Assembly: GCA_022823665.1 (NCBI GenBank)
Contig: JAJEHN010000016.1
Coordinates: 62,001 to 126,000, forward strand
Length of the DNA: 64,000 nucleotides
Direction of reading: 5' to 3'
Source: Thermoanaerobaculia bacterium
GTDB lineage: Bacteria; Acidobacteriota; Thermoanaerobaculia; Multivoradales; Multivoraceae
A model generated the notes under the pieces. The model ran no database searches, had not been told where the DNA came from, and worked only from the letters and a program-made list of their open reading frames with translations. Within the stretch, counting starts at the first letter, position 1, and each line of letters begins with the position of its first letter. Positions 11,352 through 21,079 of the stretch are shown here, piece after piece. The position numbers were made by a program, and so were the translations under genes.

Positions 11352-11936
11352 ATGACGCCCGCCGTCGATCCCTTCGAGCGATTCCGCGACCTCTTCGAGC
11401 GCGCCTCGGCCACGGACCTCACCGAGCCGAACGCGATGGTCGTCTCGAGCGCCGATGAGCAGGGCCGCCCGTCGTCCCGGGTCGTGCTGCTGAAGCACTT
11501 CGACCGCGACGGCTTCGTCTTCTACACGAATCTCGAGAGCCGCAAGGGCCGGGAGATCCTGGCTCGGCCGGATGTGAGCATGAACTTCTTCTGGCGCGAA
11601 CCGAAGGAGCAGGTATGCGTCTTCGGCCGCGCCGAACGGGTCGGCGACGAGGAGGCCGACGCCTACTTCGCGACCCGGGACCGGAACAGCCAACTCGGCG
11701 CCTGGGCATCGCAACAGAGCCGGCCGCTGGCAAGCCGCGAACAGCTCGTGGCCGGCTTCGAGCAGGTGACGGAGCGTTTCGCCGGCCGTGACGTGCCGCG
11801 GCCGCCGCACTGGACGGGGCTGCGGGTCGTGCCCCGGCGGTTCGAGTTCTGGGTCGCCCGGGAGCACCGGCTCCATGACCGGACGTTCTACGAGCGGGAC
11901 GGCGACTCCTGGCGGGTGGGCCTGCTGTACCCGTAG
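11352..11936 (+). CDS. pdxH: Pyridoxamine 5'-phosphate oxidase
   Basis: PNAMVVSSADEQGRPSSRVVLLKHFDRDGFVFYTNLESRKGREI...C-terminal RLHDRTFYERDGDSWRVGLLYP. Confidence 0.94.
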   Translation: MTPAVDPFERFRDLFERASATDLTEPNAMVVSSADEQGRPSSRVVLLKHFDRDGFVFYTNLESRKGREILARPDVSMNFFWREPKEQVCVFGRAERVGDEEADAYFATRDRNSQLGAWASQQSRPLASREQLVAGFEQVTERFAGRDVPRPPHWTGLRVVPRRFEFWVAREHRLHDRTFYERDGDSWRVGLLYP

Positions 11937-11945
11937 CGCTGGTTC

Positions 11946-13049
11946 TCAGTACACCCGTGGCACGATGCGCCATGGCACCCGCCGGCGGTACTCGTCCCAC
12001 AGCGGGCCGTACTTCGCGGCGCAGCGGCGGTCGTCGTCGCGCTCTCGCGGCACGAGCAGGAGGACGTAGTACAGCGGATAGAGCCACGGAGCGATGAGCG
12101 CCGGGTAGCCGAGGCTCAGGGCAAGCCCGGTCGCCATCAGGATCTCGCCGAGATAGTTCGCGTGGCGCGAGACGCCCCAGAAACCGCTGCACAGGACGCG
12201 CCGCTCGCCGTCAGAGATGCTCTCCGGCCGGAACCGGCCGAGGAAGGTCCGTTCCGGATCGAGCTTGAAGTGGAACTTCTGCATGTTCGCGCCGCGCGCC
12301 AGGGACCAGCCGGCGAAGAAGACCAGCGCGGCCAGAACGAGCAGCCAGACGGGGGCGTGGGGATTGGGCAGGCCGGCGGCGGCCCAGAGGCCCACACCGT
12401 AGACGTACGGGTAGAAGAAGAGGCAGCCCCAGACGAGCTTGAAACCGACCCGCTCGGCGAACAGGTCGTAGGTGTAGAGGTGAACCCGCTCGAAGAACAG
12501 GTAGTCGCCGATGAACCAGGTGAAGAGGGCGACGTAGAGGACGACGCCGGGCGACGGATCGCCGGGATACGTCGAGTAGTGATGAACGGCGAACGAGAGC
12601 AGGTTCAGCTCGAGCAGGGTGGCGCCGAAGACGTAGAGGAACATCTTCGCGTCGACGCGGCCGGCGAGAAGGCGCGGATTGGCGCGTCTGCCGAGGTAGA
12701 ACTCCTTCAGGAAGGAAGCGCCGCGGCCCGGCGCCGTCACGACGACCGCCACCGAAGCGGCGATGCCGAGCGCCAGGGCCCCCGTGGCGCCGCTCCAGCG
12801 GTGGGTCCATAGCCAGTCCCAGGGCATCACGTCGCTGTAGCCGGCCAGGAGCCACAGGCCGATCGTGACGGCGAAGACGAGCAGCCCGTTCAGACGGTAC
12901 TGGAGAAGCTCGCCGGTCCGTTCGTCACGGACGTAGCCCGTGACCCGGCGGGCCGGCAGCAGGACGCTGAGACCGAGGATGACGACGCAGACGAGCCAGG
13001 GCGTCAGGAAGCCCAGATACGGTGACAGGTCGACGATGTAGACCTTCAA
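11946..13049 (-). CDS. ERG4/ERG24 (delta14/delta24 sterol reductase) family membrane protein
   Basis: LCSGFWGVSRHANYLGEI...PLYYVLLLVPRERDDDRRCAAKYGPLWDEYRRRVPWRIVPRVY matches the C-terminal signature of eukaryotic sterol C14 reductases/DHCR7/LBR. Confidence 0.85.
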   Translation of the reverse strand: MKVYIVDLSPYLGFLTPWLVCVVILGLSVLLPARRVTGYVRDERTGELLQYRLNGLLVFAVTIGLWLLAGYSDVMPWDWLWTHRWSGATGALALGIAASVAVVVTAPGRGASFLKEFYLGRRANPRLLAGRVDAKMFLYVFGATLLELNLLSFAVHHYSTYPGDPSPGVVLYVALFTWFIGDYLFFERVHLYTYDLFAERVGFKLVWGCLFFYPYVYGVGLWAAAGLPNPHAPVWLLVLAALVFFAGWSLARGANMQKFHFKLDPERTFLGRFRPESISDGERRVLCSGFWGVSRHANYLGEILMATGLALSLGYPALIAPWLYPLYYVLLLVPRERDDDRRCAAKYGPLWDEYRRRVPWRIVPRVY

Positions 13050-13052
13050 CCC

Positions 13053-14516
13053 CTACGCCTCGGCCAGCTTGACCCACTCGAAGTCGCCGGGCTTGTGGTT
13101 GATCCGGATTCGCGGCTCGGCGATCCAGGAGGCGTAGTGGCCGGGCCGGAACTCCGGCTTCATCAGCGACTCGATGAAGGCGCGGTCGCTGTCGTCGGGC
13201 AGCCATTCGTGTCGGCGCCGGGTCCACTCGTCTTCCGGGACAATCTCGCCGTCCGGCGTGGCATGCAGGTCGCGGTAGACACCGATCTGACGGTGGAAGG
13301 CCACGTGTGGCAGCGTGATCTCGAAGTCGACTCCGGCCTGGCGGATCGTCTTGTTCCAGCGGCCGACGCCGAGGCTGCAGTCGCCGGTGAAGTCGTCGCG
13401 CAGGCGGGCGTTCAGGGCGTTGAGCGCCGGGTGCTGCACGATCTGCCAGCCGCCGTTCGCCGGCTCCGGGATGCCGTACGTCGCCTCGTGCAGCCGGTGG
13501 TCGTCCTCCAGCCGGTGCTCGCGAAAGCGGCCCTTGAGGCCGGCGTTGAAGAAGTTGGCGGAGTTCGTCGACAGCTCGGAGCCGAACAGGTCGAGGGTGA
13601 GCGAGTAGTGGAGGTTGACCTTCTTCTGGATCGTCGGCAGGTCGATCACGCCGATCGCTCGCACCGCCTCGACGTCGGTCGGGTCGTCCATGCCGGCCGC
13701 CGCCATCGCCTCGCAGGTCCGCTGGACGATGCGGGTCACGCCGGTTTCGCCGACGAACATGTGGAACGCCTCCTCCGTCAGCATGAAGCGGCAGGTGCGC
13801 GACAGCGGATCGAAGCCCGACTGCGCCAGCGATTCGAGCTGCATCCTGCCGTCGCGATCGGTGAAGAAGGTGAACAGGAAGAAGGAGAGCCAGTCGGGGG
13901 TCTCCTCGTTGAAGGCGCCGAGCATGCGCGGGGCGTCGTCGGAGCCGGAGCGGCGTCGCAGCAGTTCGCCGGCCTCCTCCCGGCCGTCGCGGCCGAAGTA
14001 CTTCTGGAGCAGGTAGACCATCGCCCAGAGATGGCGCCCTTCCTCGACGTTGACCTGGAACAGGTTCCGCATGTCGTAGAGCGAGGGGGCGGTCTTGCCC
14101 AGGAAGCGCTGCTGCTCGACGGAAGCCGGCTCCGTGTCGCCCTGGATGACGATCAGGCGCCGGAGCATCGCGCGGTACTCGCCGGGAACCTCCTGCCAGG
14201 CGGGCTCGCCGACGTGGCGGCCAAAGGGGATCTTCCGGTCCGGGTCCTGCGGCGCGAGCAGGATGCCCCAGCGGTAGTCGGGCATCTTCACGTAGTCGAA
14301 GACGGCCCACTTGTCCGCGCCCTTCGACTCGACCCGCACCGCGGTGCGGAGATAGACGTCGGAGGTCTGGAAGCCGTCAGGCCCCATGTCCATCCACCAG
14401 TCGATGTAGCCGGGGTGCCAGCGTTCCAGGCCGCGGCGGACCCGGGCGTCCGACGCCAGCGCGACGTTGTTCGGAATCAGGACGTCGTAGTCGACGGTGC
14501 TGTCCAGCGTGGTCAT
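13053..14516 (-). CDS. boxB: Benzoyl-CoA 2,3-epoxidase subunit B
   Basis: DVYLRTAV...DYVKMPDYRWGILLAP...GDTEPASVEQQRFLGKTAPSLYDMRNLFQVNVEEGRHLWAMVYLL...FMLTEEAFHMFVGETG; diiron E/H ligands retained. Confidence 0.92.
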   Translation of the reverse strand: MTTLDSTVDYDVLIPNNVALASDARVRRGLERWHPGYIDWWMDMGPDGFQTSDVYLRTAVRVESKGADKWAVFDYVKMPDYRWGILLAPQDPDRKIPFGRHVGEPAWQEVPGEYRAMLRRLIVIQGDTEPASVEQQRFLGKTAPSLYDMRNLFQVNVEEGRHLWAMVYLLQKYFGRDGREEAGELLRRRSGSDDAPRMLGAFNEETPDWLSFFLFTFFTDRDGRMQLESLAQSGFDPLSRTCRFMLTEEAFHMFVGETGVTRIVQRTCEAMAAAGMDDPTDVEAVRAIGVIDLPTIQKKVNLHYSLTLDLFGSELSTNSANFFNAGLKGRFREHRLEDDHRLHEATYGIPEPANGGWQIVQHPALNALNARLRDDFTGDCSLGVGRWNKTIRQAGVDFEITLPHVAFHRQIGVYRDLHATPDGEIVPEDEWTRRRHEWLPDDSDRAFIESLMKPEFRPGHYASWIAEPRIRINHKPGDFEWVKLAEA

Positions 14517-14527
14517 CGTGTGCTCCG

Positions 14528-16240
14528 TCAGATCCGTTCGCTGTCGAATCGTGGGCGGCGGCCGGTGCCGTAGAGGCGGAGCGCCCCCTCCTCGCCGACC
14601 GCGTTGGGGCGTTGGAAGATCCAGTTCTGCCAGGCGCTGAGGCGTCCGAAGATCTTGCTCTCGAGGGTCTCCGGCCCGGGGAAGCGGAGGTTGGCCTCGA
14701 GCGCGGTCAGCGCGTCGGGCGAGAAGCTGGCCCGTTCCTCGAGCGCGATGCGCACCTCGTCCTCCCAGTCCAGGTCGTCGAGCACTTCCGTGACCAGCCC
14801 GGCCGCCTCGGCGTCGGCGGCTTCCAGGGGCCTGCCGATGAGTCCACGGAGGGAGTCGATCGCGTCCTCCCGGCCGAGGAACCGGGTCTCCAGGCGGGAA
14901 AGCCCGTTCGGGGTGGGGAACGCTCCGAAGTTCAGTTCGCCGAGTTCGATTGAGGGCGCCGGTGCGCCGTCTTCGCTCTCACCCTCGAACATGTAGGAGC
15001 GGTCCGAGGCCAGCGGGAGTTCGAGCAGCAGGCCGGCGAAGCAGCTCCCCGGCGCGATCAGGGTGAACACGCTGCGCGCGGTCAGGTCGAGGCGCTTGAG
15101 CACCCGCTTCCAGTACAGGAGCACCTCGCGCACGAACCAGTGCGCGCGCTCCTGGTGGAGGAACGCGTCGAACGCGGCCACCGCGCCCAGGTCGCCTTCG
15201 GACTCGATGACGAGCTGCCCGATCCGCGTTTCGTTCAGGCGCAGGTGGAGCAGGGCGTCGTCGAGTTCCCGGGCCAGGAGGAGAGGCCAGAAGGCCGCGC
15301 TCCCGGCGAGTGCTTCCGGCGCGTGGCCCGGCGGCGGATCCGGCGGGCCGAGCACGGTGAGACGGGCCGCGCCGAGCCCGCGGTCGAAGTCGACGCGAAG
15401 CGTGGAGTAGACGATGGAGTCCCCCTCCAGTTTCGGTTCGACCTCGGGCCAGTCCGCGCCTCCGGCCGTGGCGGGACGGTCGCTGGAGGCGGCCAGTTCC
15501 CGCGCCCGCGACTTCGCGTCGTCGTCGAAGGACGATCGCGGCAGCAACTCGTCAACGAGGTTCCACTCGACGGCCCGCCGGCCCTTGACGCCTTCCTCCA
15601 GGGTGCAGAAGAGGTCGGCCCGGTCGCGGCGAACGCGGCGCTTGTCGAGCAGCCGGGTCAGTCCGCCGGTGCCAGGCAGGACGCCGAGCAGCGGCACTTC
15701 GGGCAGCGAGACGGCCGAACTCCCGTCGTCGGCGAGCAGGATGCGGTCGCAGGCGAGCGCCAGCTCGTAGCCGCCGCCCGCGGCCGTGCCGCGCACCGCA
15801 CAGAGGTAGCGCTGGCCGGAGTGCTGGCAGGCGTCCTCGATCGCCAGCCGGGTCTCGTTCGTGAACTTGCAGAAGTTCACCTTCAACTGGTGCGACGAAG
15901 CGCCGAGCATGCCGATGTTTGCGCCGGCGCAGAAGATCCGGTCGCGGTCGGAACGGAGAACGACGGCGTGAACCTCCGGATGCTCGAACCGCAGTCGTTG
16001 TGTGGCGTCGTAGAGCTCGAAGTCGACGCCGAGGTCGTAGGAGTTCTGCTTGAGCTGATAACCCGGCCGGAGCCCCGCCTGCTCGTCGACTTCCAGGGTC
16101 AGGAAGGCGAGCGGCGGCTCGATCGCGAGCCGCCAGTGCCGGTAGCGGTCGGGGTCAGTGCGGAAGTCGATGGGCTCTGCCGCGGCGGTCTCACCGGCCG
16201 GGTGCCCGGAGGGTCCGTCCGCGGTGGCCTGCTTGGACAT
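14528..16240 (-). CDS. boxC: 2,3-epoxybenzoyl-CoA dihydrolase
   Basis: Long crotonase-fold protein: FRTDPDRYRHWRL...PGYQLKQNSYDLGVDFELYDATQRLRFEHPEV...FCAGANIGMLG...NETRLAIEDACQHSG. Confidence 0.92.
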   Translation of the reverse strand: MSKQATADGPSGHPAGETAAAEPIDFRTDPDRYRHWRLAIEPPLAFLTLEVDEQAGLRPGYQLKQNSYDLGVDFELYDATQRLRFEHPEVHAVVLRSDRDRIFCAGANIGMLGASSHQLKVNFCKFTNETRLAIEDACQHSGQRYLCAVRGTAAGGGYELALACDRILLADDGSSAVSLPEVPLLGVLPGTGGLTRLLDKRRVRRDRADLFCTLEEGVKGRRAVEWNLVDELLPRSSFDDDAKSRARELAASSDRPATAGGADWPEVEPKLEGDSIVYSTLRVDFDRGLGAARLTVLGPPDPPPGHAPEALAGSAAFWPLLLARELDDALLHLRLNETRIGQLVIESEGDLGAVAAFDAFLHQERAHWFVREVLLYWKRVLKRLDLTARSVFTLIAPGSCFAGLLLELPLASDRSYMFEGESEDGAPAPSIELGELNFGAFPTPNGLSRLETRFLGREDAIDSLRGLIGRPLEAADAEAAGLVTEVLDDLDWEDEVRIALEERASFSPDALTALEANLRFPGPETLESKIFGRLSAWQNWIFQRPNAVGEEGALRLYGTGRRPRFDSERI

Positions 16241-16308
16241 CTGGTGGGTAGGGGCGCCCTGTTCCGGTTCGATAGGCCCGTGCCGATCCGTGAGTATAGT
16301 CGCGGATC

Positions 16309-17451
16309 GTGAGCGTCCCGGCCTCTGGCGAACGCGGCGACAAGGCCGTTCCGCACGTCGAGTTCGTTGGCGTGGACAAGAGCTACGACGGCCGGAACCT
16401 GGTCGTGCGTGGCCTCGATCTCGCGGTGGAGCGGGGCGAGTTTCTGACCCTGCTGGGTCCTTCCGGCTCGGGCAAGACGACCTGCCTGATGATGCTCGCG
16501 GGCTTCGAGGCGCCGACCGCGGGGACGATCCGCATTGCCGGCCGGCCGATCCAGGATCTGCCGCCCCACAGGCGCGGGATCGGCATGGTCTTCCAGAACT
16601 ACGCCCTGTTCCCCCACATGACGGTGGGCGGCAACCTGGCCTTCCCGCTCGAGGTCCGCGGCGTCGAGCCGGCCCTGCGGCGGGAGCGGGTCAAGCGGTC
16701 GCTCAGCCTCGTTCAGCTCGAGGGCCTGGAGGATCGGAGACCGGCCCAGCTCTCCGGCGGCCAGCAGCAGCGGGTGGCGATCGCCCGCGCCCTGGTGTTC
16801 GAGCCGGAGATCGTCCTGATGGACGAGCCGCTCGGCGCTCTCGACCGGCGTCTGCGCGAGGAGATGCAGTACGAGATCCGGCGCATCCACTCCACTCTGG
16901 GAGTGACGGTCGTCTACGTGACGCACGACCAGCAGGAGGCGATGACGCTCTCCGACCGGGTGGCGGTGTTCCACAACGGCGTCATCGAGCAGGCGGCGTC
17001 GCCGGAGGTCCTGTACGAGGAACCCGAGAAGGCTTTCGTCGCCCGGTTCATCGGCGAGAACAACCGGCTCGACGGCGTCGTGGTGAGCGAGGAGGACGGC
17101 GTCTGCGAAGTGGACATCGGCGGCCATAAGGTCCGCGCGATGAGCCTGGGCCTGTGCCCTCCGGGCGCTCGAACCACGGTCGTGATCCGGCCCGAGCGCG
17201 TCGCGGTGGCGCCGCCGGACGGCCGCTACCGGAACGAAATCGAGACGCGGATCGACGACATGATCTTTCTCGGCGACCATCTGCGCCTTCACATGACGGT
17301 CGGCGGCGCCTCCGACTTCATCGCGAAGATCCCGAACGTCGTGGGTCACGGCGCCGTGCTGCCGGGCGACACGGTGCGGGTCGGCTGGGCGGCGCTCGAC
17401 TGCCGGGCGCTGGCGCCGGAGGAGTTGGCGGAAGGCGAAGAAGAGTGGTGA
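16309..17451 (+). CDS. ABC transporter ATP-binding protein, polyamine (PotA)-type
   Basis: Walker [27 protein letters not shown] signature, Walker B IVLMDEP, C-terminal TOBE-like domain; GTG start. Confidence 0.9.
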   Translation: MSVPASGERGDKAVPHVEFVGVDKSYDGRNLVVRGLDLAVERGEFLTLLGPSGSGKTTCLMMLAGFEAPTAGTIRIAGRPIQDLPPHRRGIGMVFQNYALFPHMTVGGNLAFPLEVRGVEPALRRERVKRSLSLVQLEGLEDRRPAQLSGGQQQRVAIARALVFEPEIVLMDEPLGALDRRLREEMQYEIRRIHSTLGVTVVYVTHDQQEAMTLSDRVAVFHNGVIEQAASPEVLYEEPEKAFVARFIGENNRLDGVVVSEEDGVCEVDIGGHKVRAMSLGLCPPGARTTVVIRPERVAVAPPDGRYRNEIETRIDDMIFLGDHLRLHMTVGGASDFIAKIPNVVGHGAVLPGDTVRVGWAALDCRALAPEELAEGEEEW

Positions 17452-17760
17452 GGGCCGCTCGGTGGCTGGCGCGGTGGGCAGTTGGCGGCCGCCGTCGTGC
17501 GGGACTGGCGCTGCGTCATGGAGGGGATCCCGCGCTACACTGTCGCGACTACAGTGCCCCGTGCTGATGAGTTCCTCCTGATGTTGGCGGGAGGCGGGAG
17601 AGATTTACTGTTGGTTTCGTCCCTTGCTGGTTACAAATGGGCTGGCTGCGGCCCGTGGATGTTCCGGTACACGCCTGGAACGTGCGGCACGAGGCGTTCG
17701 CGCGGCTGGCGGGCGGCTCAACCGTCGCTGAACGGCGGGACCGCCCGCGACTGCGGCTCG

Positions 17761-20700
17761 GTGAAATGCCACCGCGCCGCCGTGCCACTGGTTCTGGCTG
17801 GGTTGCTGCTGACCGCCTCGGCCGCCCAGGCCCAGCGGCTTCTGACGCTCGTGCCGGGCGTGGGCGCGGCTTCGTCCGCGGACGGTCCGGCCCCTTCCAT
17901 CGGGCCGTTGCCAACGGCCGTGCGGGTAGACCTGGAGTTGCTGCGCGGCGACCCAACGTGGCTCGAAGTGCCGACGCCCGACGGCGGCGTCCTGTCGGCG
18001 GAGCGAAGCGTGTTCGAGGATCGCGGCAAGGGCGACCTGATGTGGTCCGGCGGCCGGCGCGGCGCCGGCTACGACACGGTCGTGCTGACCGTGGAGGGCG
18101 GCCGCCTGGTGGGCCGTTTCGGCGCGGCGGGAGGCGGCGTGTACCAGATTCACGCGGCGCCTGACGGCCGCGGCGGCATGGCTGCGATCGTGGGCGACCT
18201 GCCGGAGGGCTGGTGCGGCGCGGATGCGGCCGGCGAACACGCCGCGCATGAACATAACCATTCCGAGACGTTCGCGGCCGGACTGGCGGTGGGCGACGAA
18301 CCGGCGCCGCGGCGCGACGCCGCCCGGCGACTGAGCGGTTCAGAGAGCCGGCCCCGTCTGGACATCCTGGTGAGGTACACGGCGACGGCGGCCGAGAACT
18401 GGGCCTACCTGGGCGGCGCCGAGGCGGCGATCCGCCATGCCGGCGATTACCTGAAGATGGTGTTCCGCAACAGCCGGATCGGGGTGGAGCCGCACATCGT
18501 CCACATCGCGCAGGCTTCCGCGAAGCTGGACCGCATCGGCCGTGACCTGGGCCGGCACGAGTTCTACGGCTGGCGTCGGGGATCGATGCTGACCGCCCAC
18601 AACTATCGTGAGGGTGATTGGCGCCGCCTGCGATGGGAGCACCAGGCTGACATGTGGTACCTCTTCGCCGGTGAGAGCCCGTATCTGCACGACGGAAGCT
18701 GCGGCAGGCACAGCCTGCTGAAGCGCGGCTGGGAACCGGAACTGGACCAAGGTACCGGCTGGTCCTCGAACCATCCGTTCTGCCCGGACTACGCGGCGGT
18801 CTTCGCTCACGAGATCGGCCATGGCCTGGGGGCCCACCACGACCCCGCGCACGTTCCGGGATTCCTGGATCCGGACCCTGCCGGCCAGTACGCCAAGCTG
18901 TTCAGGCCGTATGCGATGGCCCACGTGAACTACGACGTGATGCCGAGTCTGGGCACGGCGGTGAGCTACGAGGGCCAGATCGAGCCGTTCTTCTCGAGCT
19001 CGAGCGTGAGGCCCTGGGGCGCGGCGATCGGCGTGCCGGGCGGGCAGGACAACGAGAAGATCCTGCGCGAGACCGCGCCCCCGTCGACGCGGAGGAGTGA
19101 CAACTGGCACTTGCAGTGGGGTCTTCCGGCTCAGCCGACCGATCTTCCGGCTCGGCCGACCGGTCTTGAGGCGCGGTTCGAGGGCGAGTTCGCGCGCCTG
19201 ACCTGGCGGGACAACGCGCCGGGTGCGGACGGTTACGAGGTGGTTCATTTCGTCATATGGGACGGTGGCCGGAAATCTGGCGGTGGCGCCTTCCGGAACT
19301 TTGAGCCTGCCGACGAACGCACTGGCTCGCTCTTGCCTCTTCCGCCGGAGTCCATGAAGCCGGGCGCGCGGCACGAGTTCGAGGTGCGGGCGCGAAAGGG
19401 CGACGTGAAGTCCCTTCCTAGCACGGCGGTCGTTCTTACCTTCCCGGGCGGTCCGATCGCGGCGCCGTCGGACGTTTCGGTGACGGTCGATGACGGCCTG
19501 GAGGTGGTCGACGTCGCCTGGACGGACAACTCGGACAACGAGACGGAGTTCGACGTGCAGCTTCTGCGGGACGGCGAGACGGTCGTCCGGCAGTGGGCCG
19601 ACGCGGACGCTACGGACGTCCGCATCTACCAACGGAAGGTGCGGCCGCGACAGGGCGACGAGTACGGCGTGCGGGTCGTGGCCTACAACAAGTCGGACCA
19701 GTCGGAGAGCAGCGAGACGGTGACGTTCCGCTGGGATCACCCGCTCGCTGCTCGGCCGACCAATCCCGTTGCCACGGCGACCGGTCCGACCACCGCGCGC
19801 CTGACGTGGACAGTCGACCCGAACGTGCTCTTCTACCACGTGAGTGCGCGACTTGAGGGCTGGGCGAGTCAGCGCCGTTGGCATCCAGGAGACCCCGAGT
19901 CTGACGGGACGGCGTGGATGGACTTCGAGGGTCTTGCCCGCGGCGGCCGCTACACCTTCGAGGTGACTCCGATCACGCCCTTTGGCATCGACTCCAAGGC
20001 CTACCTGACGCTGGGCGAGCGTGGCGCGGGTCCGCGGCCGCCGTCGGACCTGTCCCTGGTGTCCGAGGACGGCCTGACGCGGTTGAGCTGGAAGGACAAC
20101 TCGGACGACGAACTCGGCTTCGAGGTCCAGGTCGGGATCCTCATTGAGGCGTTCCGCACTAGCCAGACTTGGCATAGAGAGGTTGTGGTCCCTCCCGACA
20201 CCGAGTCGGCCGTCTTCCGGACGCCGGACCTACGGGGGTGGAACCGCCTTGTCCGGGTGTTCGCCTTCAACGACCGGGGCTATTCCGTGAGCAGCCCGCT
20301 GGCCGGCGCGAGGCCGGTGCATTCACAGATCGTTGGCCTCACCGCCCGCTCCGGCGACGGGGAGGCGCGTTGGCGCTGGCAGGTGGTTCTTCCCGAACCT
20401 GTGACCAGCGTGCAGGTGCGGCATGGGCTCGCGCGCACGGAGTGGGACGACGCAGTTCACCCCTGGGAAGACCTCCCGGCTTCGGCCAGGGCGTACACCG
20501 CGACCGGACTGAAGAACGACACGCACTACCTGCTTGCGGTGCGCGTCGTTACGGCTGGCGACCCAAGCGAGATTGAGATCGAGACCGCCGTTCCGCGGAA
20601 AGGCCGGCAGCTTCCGCCGCTTCCGGAGCCGACCCTCTCGCACCAGGGGCCTTGCCGTCCCGATCTGGAGCGGGTCTGCCTGCAGGACTCGCGTTTCGAG

Positions 20701-21021
20701 GTGAAGGCTCAGTGGTGGCGGCCGAAGGGCGCCTCCGGGGCCGGCCTCGCCGTGCCCGAGAGCACGGTCGATTCGGGGCTGTTCCGTTTCTTCGACTCCC
20801 GCAACTGGGAGGTTCTGATCAAGGTGCTGGACGGCTGCGCGAACAACGGCCACATGTGGGTGCTGGGCGCTTCGACGACGGACCTGGGCTACCGGATCTC
20901 GGTCACCGACACGGTGACCGGGGAACGCCGGCAATACGAGAACGAACCGGGCCGACCGGCCCCGGCCATCGTGGACAACGAGGCCTTCTCCGCGCCCTGC
21001 GCGGGACGTGGAGGGCGTTGA
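17761..21021 (+). CDS. Secreted metzincin-like metallopeptidase with several fibronectin type III-like domains
   Basis: GTG start followed by signal peptide (VKCHRAAVPLVLAGLLLTASAAQAQ), zinc motif HEIGHGLGAHHD, repeated FN3-like units (LTWRDNAPGADGYEV, VAWTDNSDNETEFDV, LSWKDNSDDELGFEV). Confidence 0.8.
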   Translation: MKCHRAAVPLVLAGLLLTASAAQAQRLLTLVPGVGAASSADGPAPSIGPLPTAVRVDLELLRGDPTWLEVPTPDGGVLSAERSVFEDRGKGDLMWSGGRRGAGYDTVVLTVEGGRLVGRFGAAGGGVYQIHAAPDGRGGMAAIVGDLPEGWCGADAAGEHAAHEHNHSETFAAGLAVGDEPAPRRDAARRLSGSESRPRLDILVRYTATAAENWAYLGGAEAAIRHAGDYLKMVFRNSRIGVEPHIVHIAQASAKLDRIGRDLGRHEFYGWRRGSMLTAHNYREGDWRRLRWEHQADMWYLFAGESPYLHDGSCGRHSLLKRGWEPELDQGTGWSSNHPFCPDYAAVFAHEIGHGLGAHHDPAHVPGFLDPDPAGQYAKLFRPYAMAHVNYDVMPSLGTAVSYEGQIEPFFSSSSVRPWGAAIGVPGGQDNEKILRETAPPSTRRSDNWHLQWGLPAQPTDLPARPTGLEARFEGEFARLTWRDNAPGADGYEVVHFVIWDGGRKSGGGAFRNFEPADERTGSLLPLPPESMKPGARHEFEVRARKGDVKSLPSTAVVLTFPGGPIAAPSDVSVTVDDGLEVVDVAWTDNSDNETEFDVQLLRDGETVVRQWADADATDVRIYQRKVRPRQGDEYGVRVVAYNKSDQSESSETVTFRWDHPLAARPTNPVATATGPTTARLTWTVDPNVLFYHVSARLEGWASQRRWHPGDPESDGTAWMDFEGLARGGRYTFEVTPITPFGIDSKAYLTLGERGAGPRPPSDLSLVSEDGLTRLSWKDNSDDELGFEVQVGILIEAFRTSQTWHREVVVPPDTESAVFRTPDLRGWNRLVRVFAFNDRGYSVSSPLAGARPVHSQIVGLTARSGDGEARWRWQVVLPEPVTSVQVRHGLARTEWDDAVHPWEDLPASARAYTATGLKNDTHYLLAVRVVTAGDPSEIEIETAVPRKGRQLPPLPEPTLSHQGPCRPDLERVCLQDSRFEVKAQWWRPKGASGAGLAVPESTVDSGLFRFFDSRNWEVLIKVLDGCANNGHMWVLGASTTDLGYRISVTDTVTGERRQYENEPGRPAPAIVDNEAFSAPCAGRGGR

Positions 21022-21079
21022 GCGACGGTCGCGGGAACCGCCGTTCGGGGACTTGCGGCGGCCGACACGGGAACAACCG

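Noticed and set aside
17482-17505. Resemblance of ttggcggccgccgtcgtgcgg to the SBP start atggccgccgtgagg, as a possible 5' relic of SBP
   Set aside because: Only ~9 nt of GC-rich identity; too short to separate from chance, unlike the 3' relic at 29430.
17482-17760. N-terminal extension of the metalloprotease ORF
   Set aside because: No signal or domain there; a clean signal peptide begins at the in-frame GTG at 17761.
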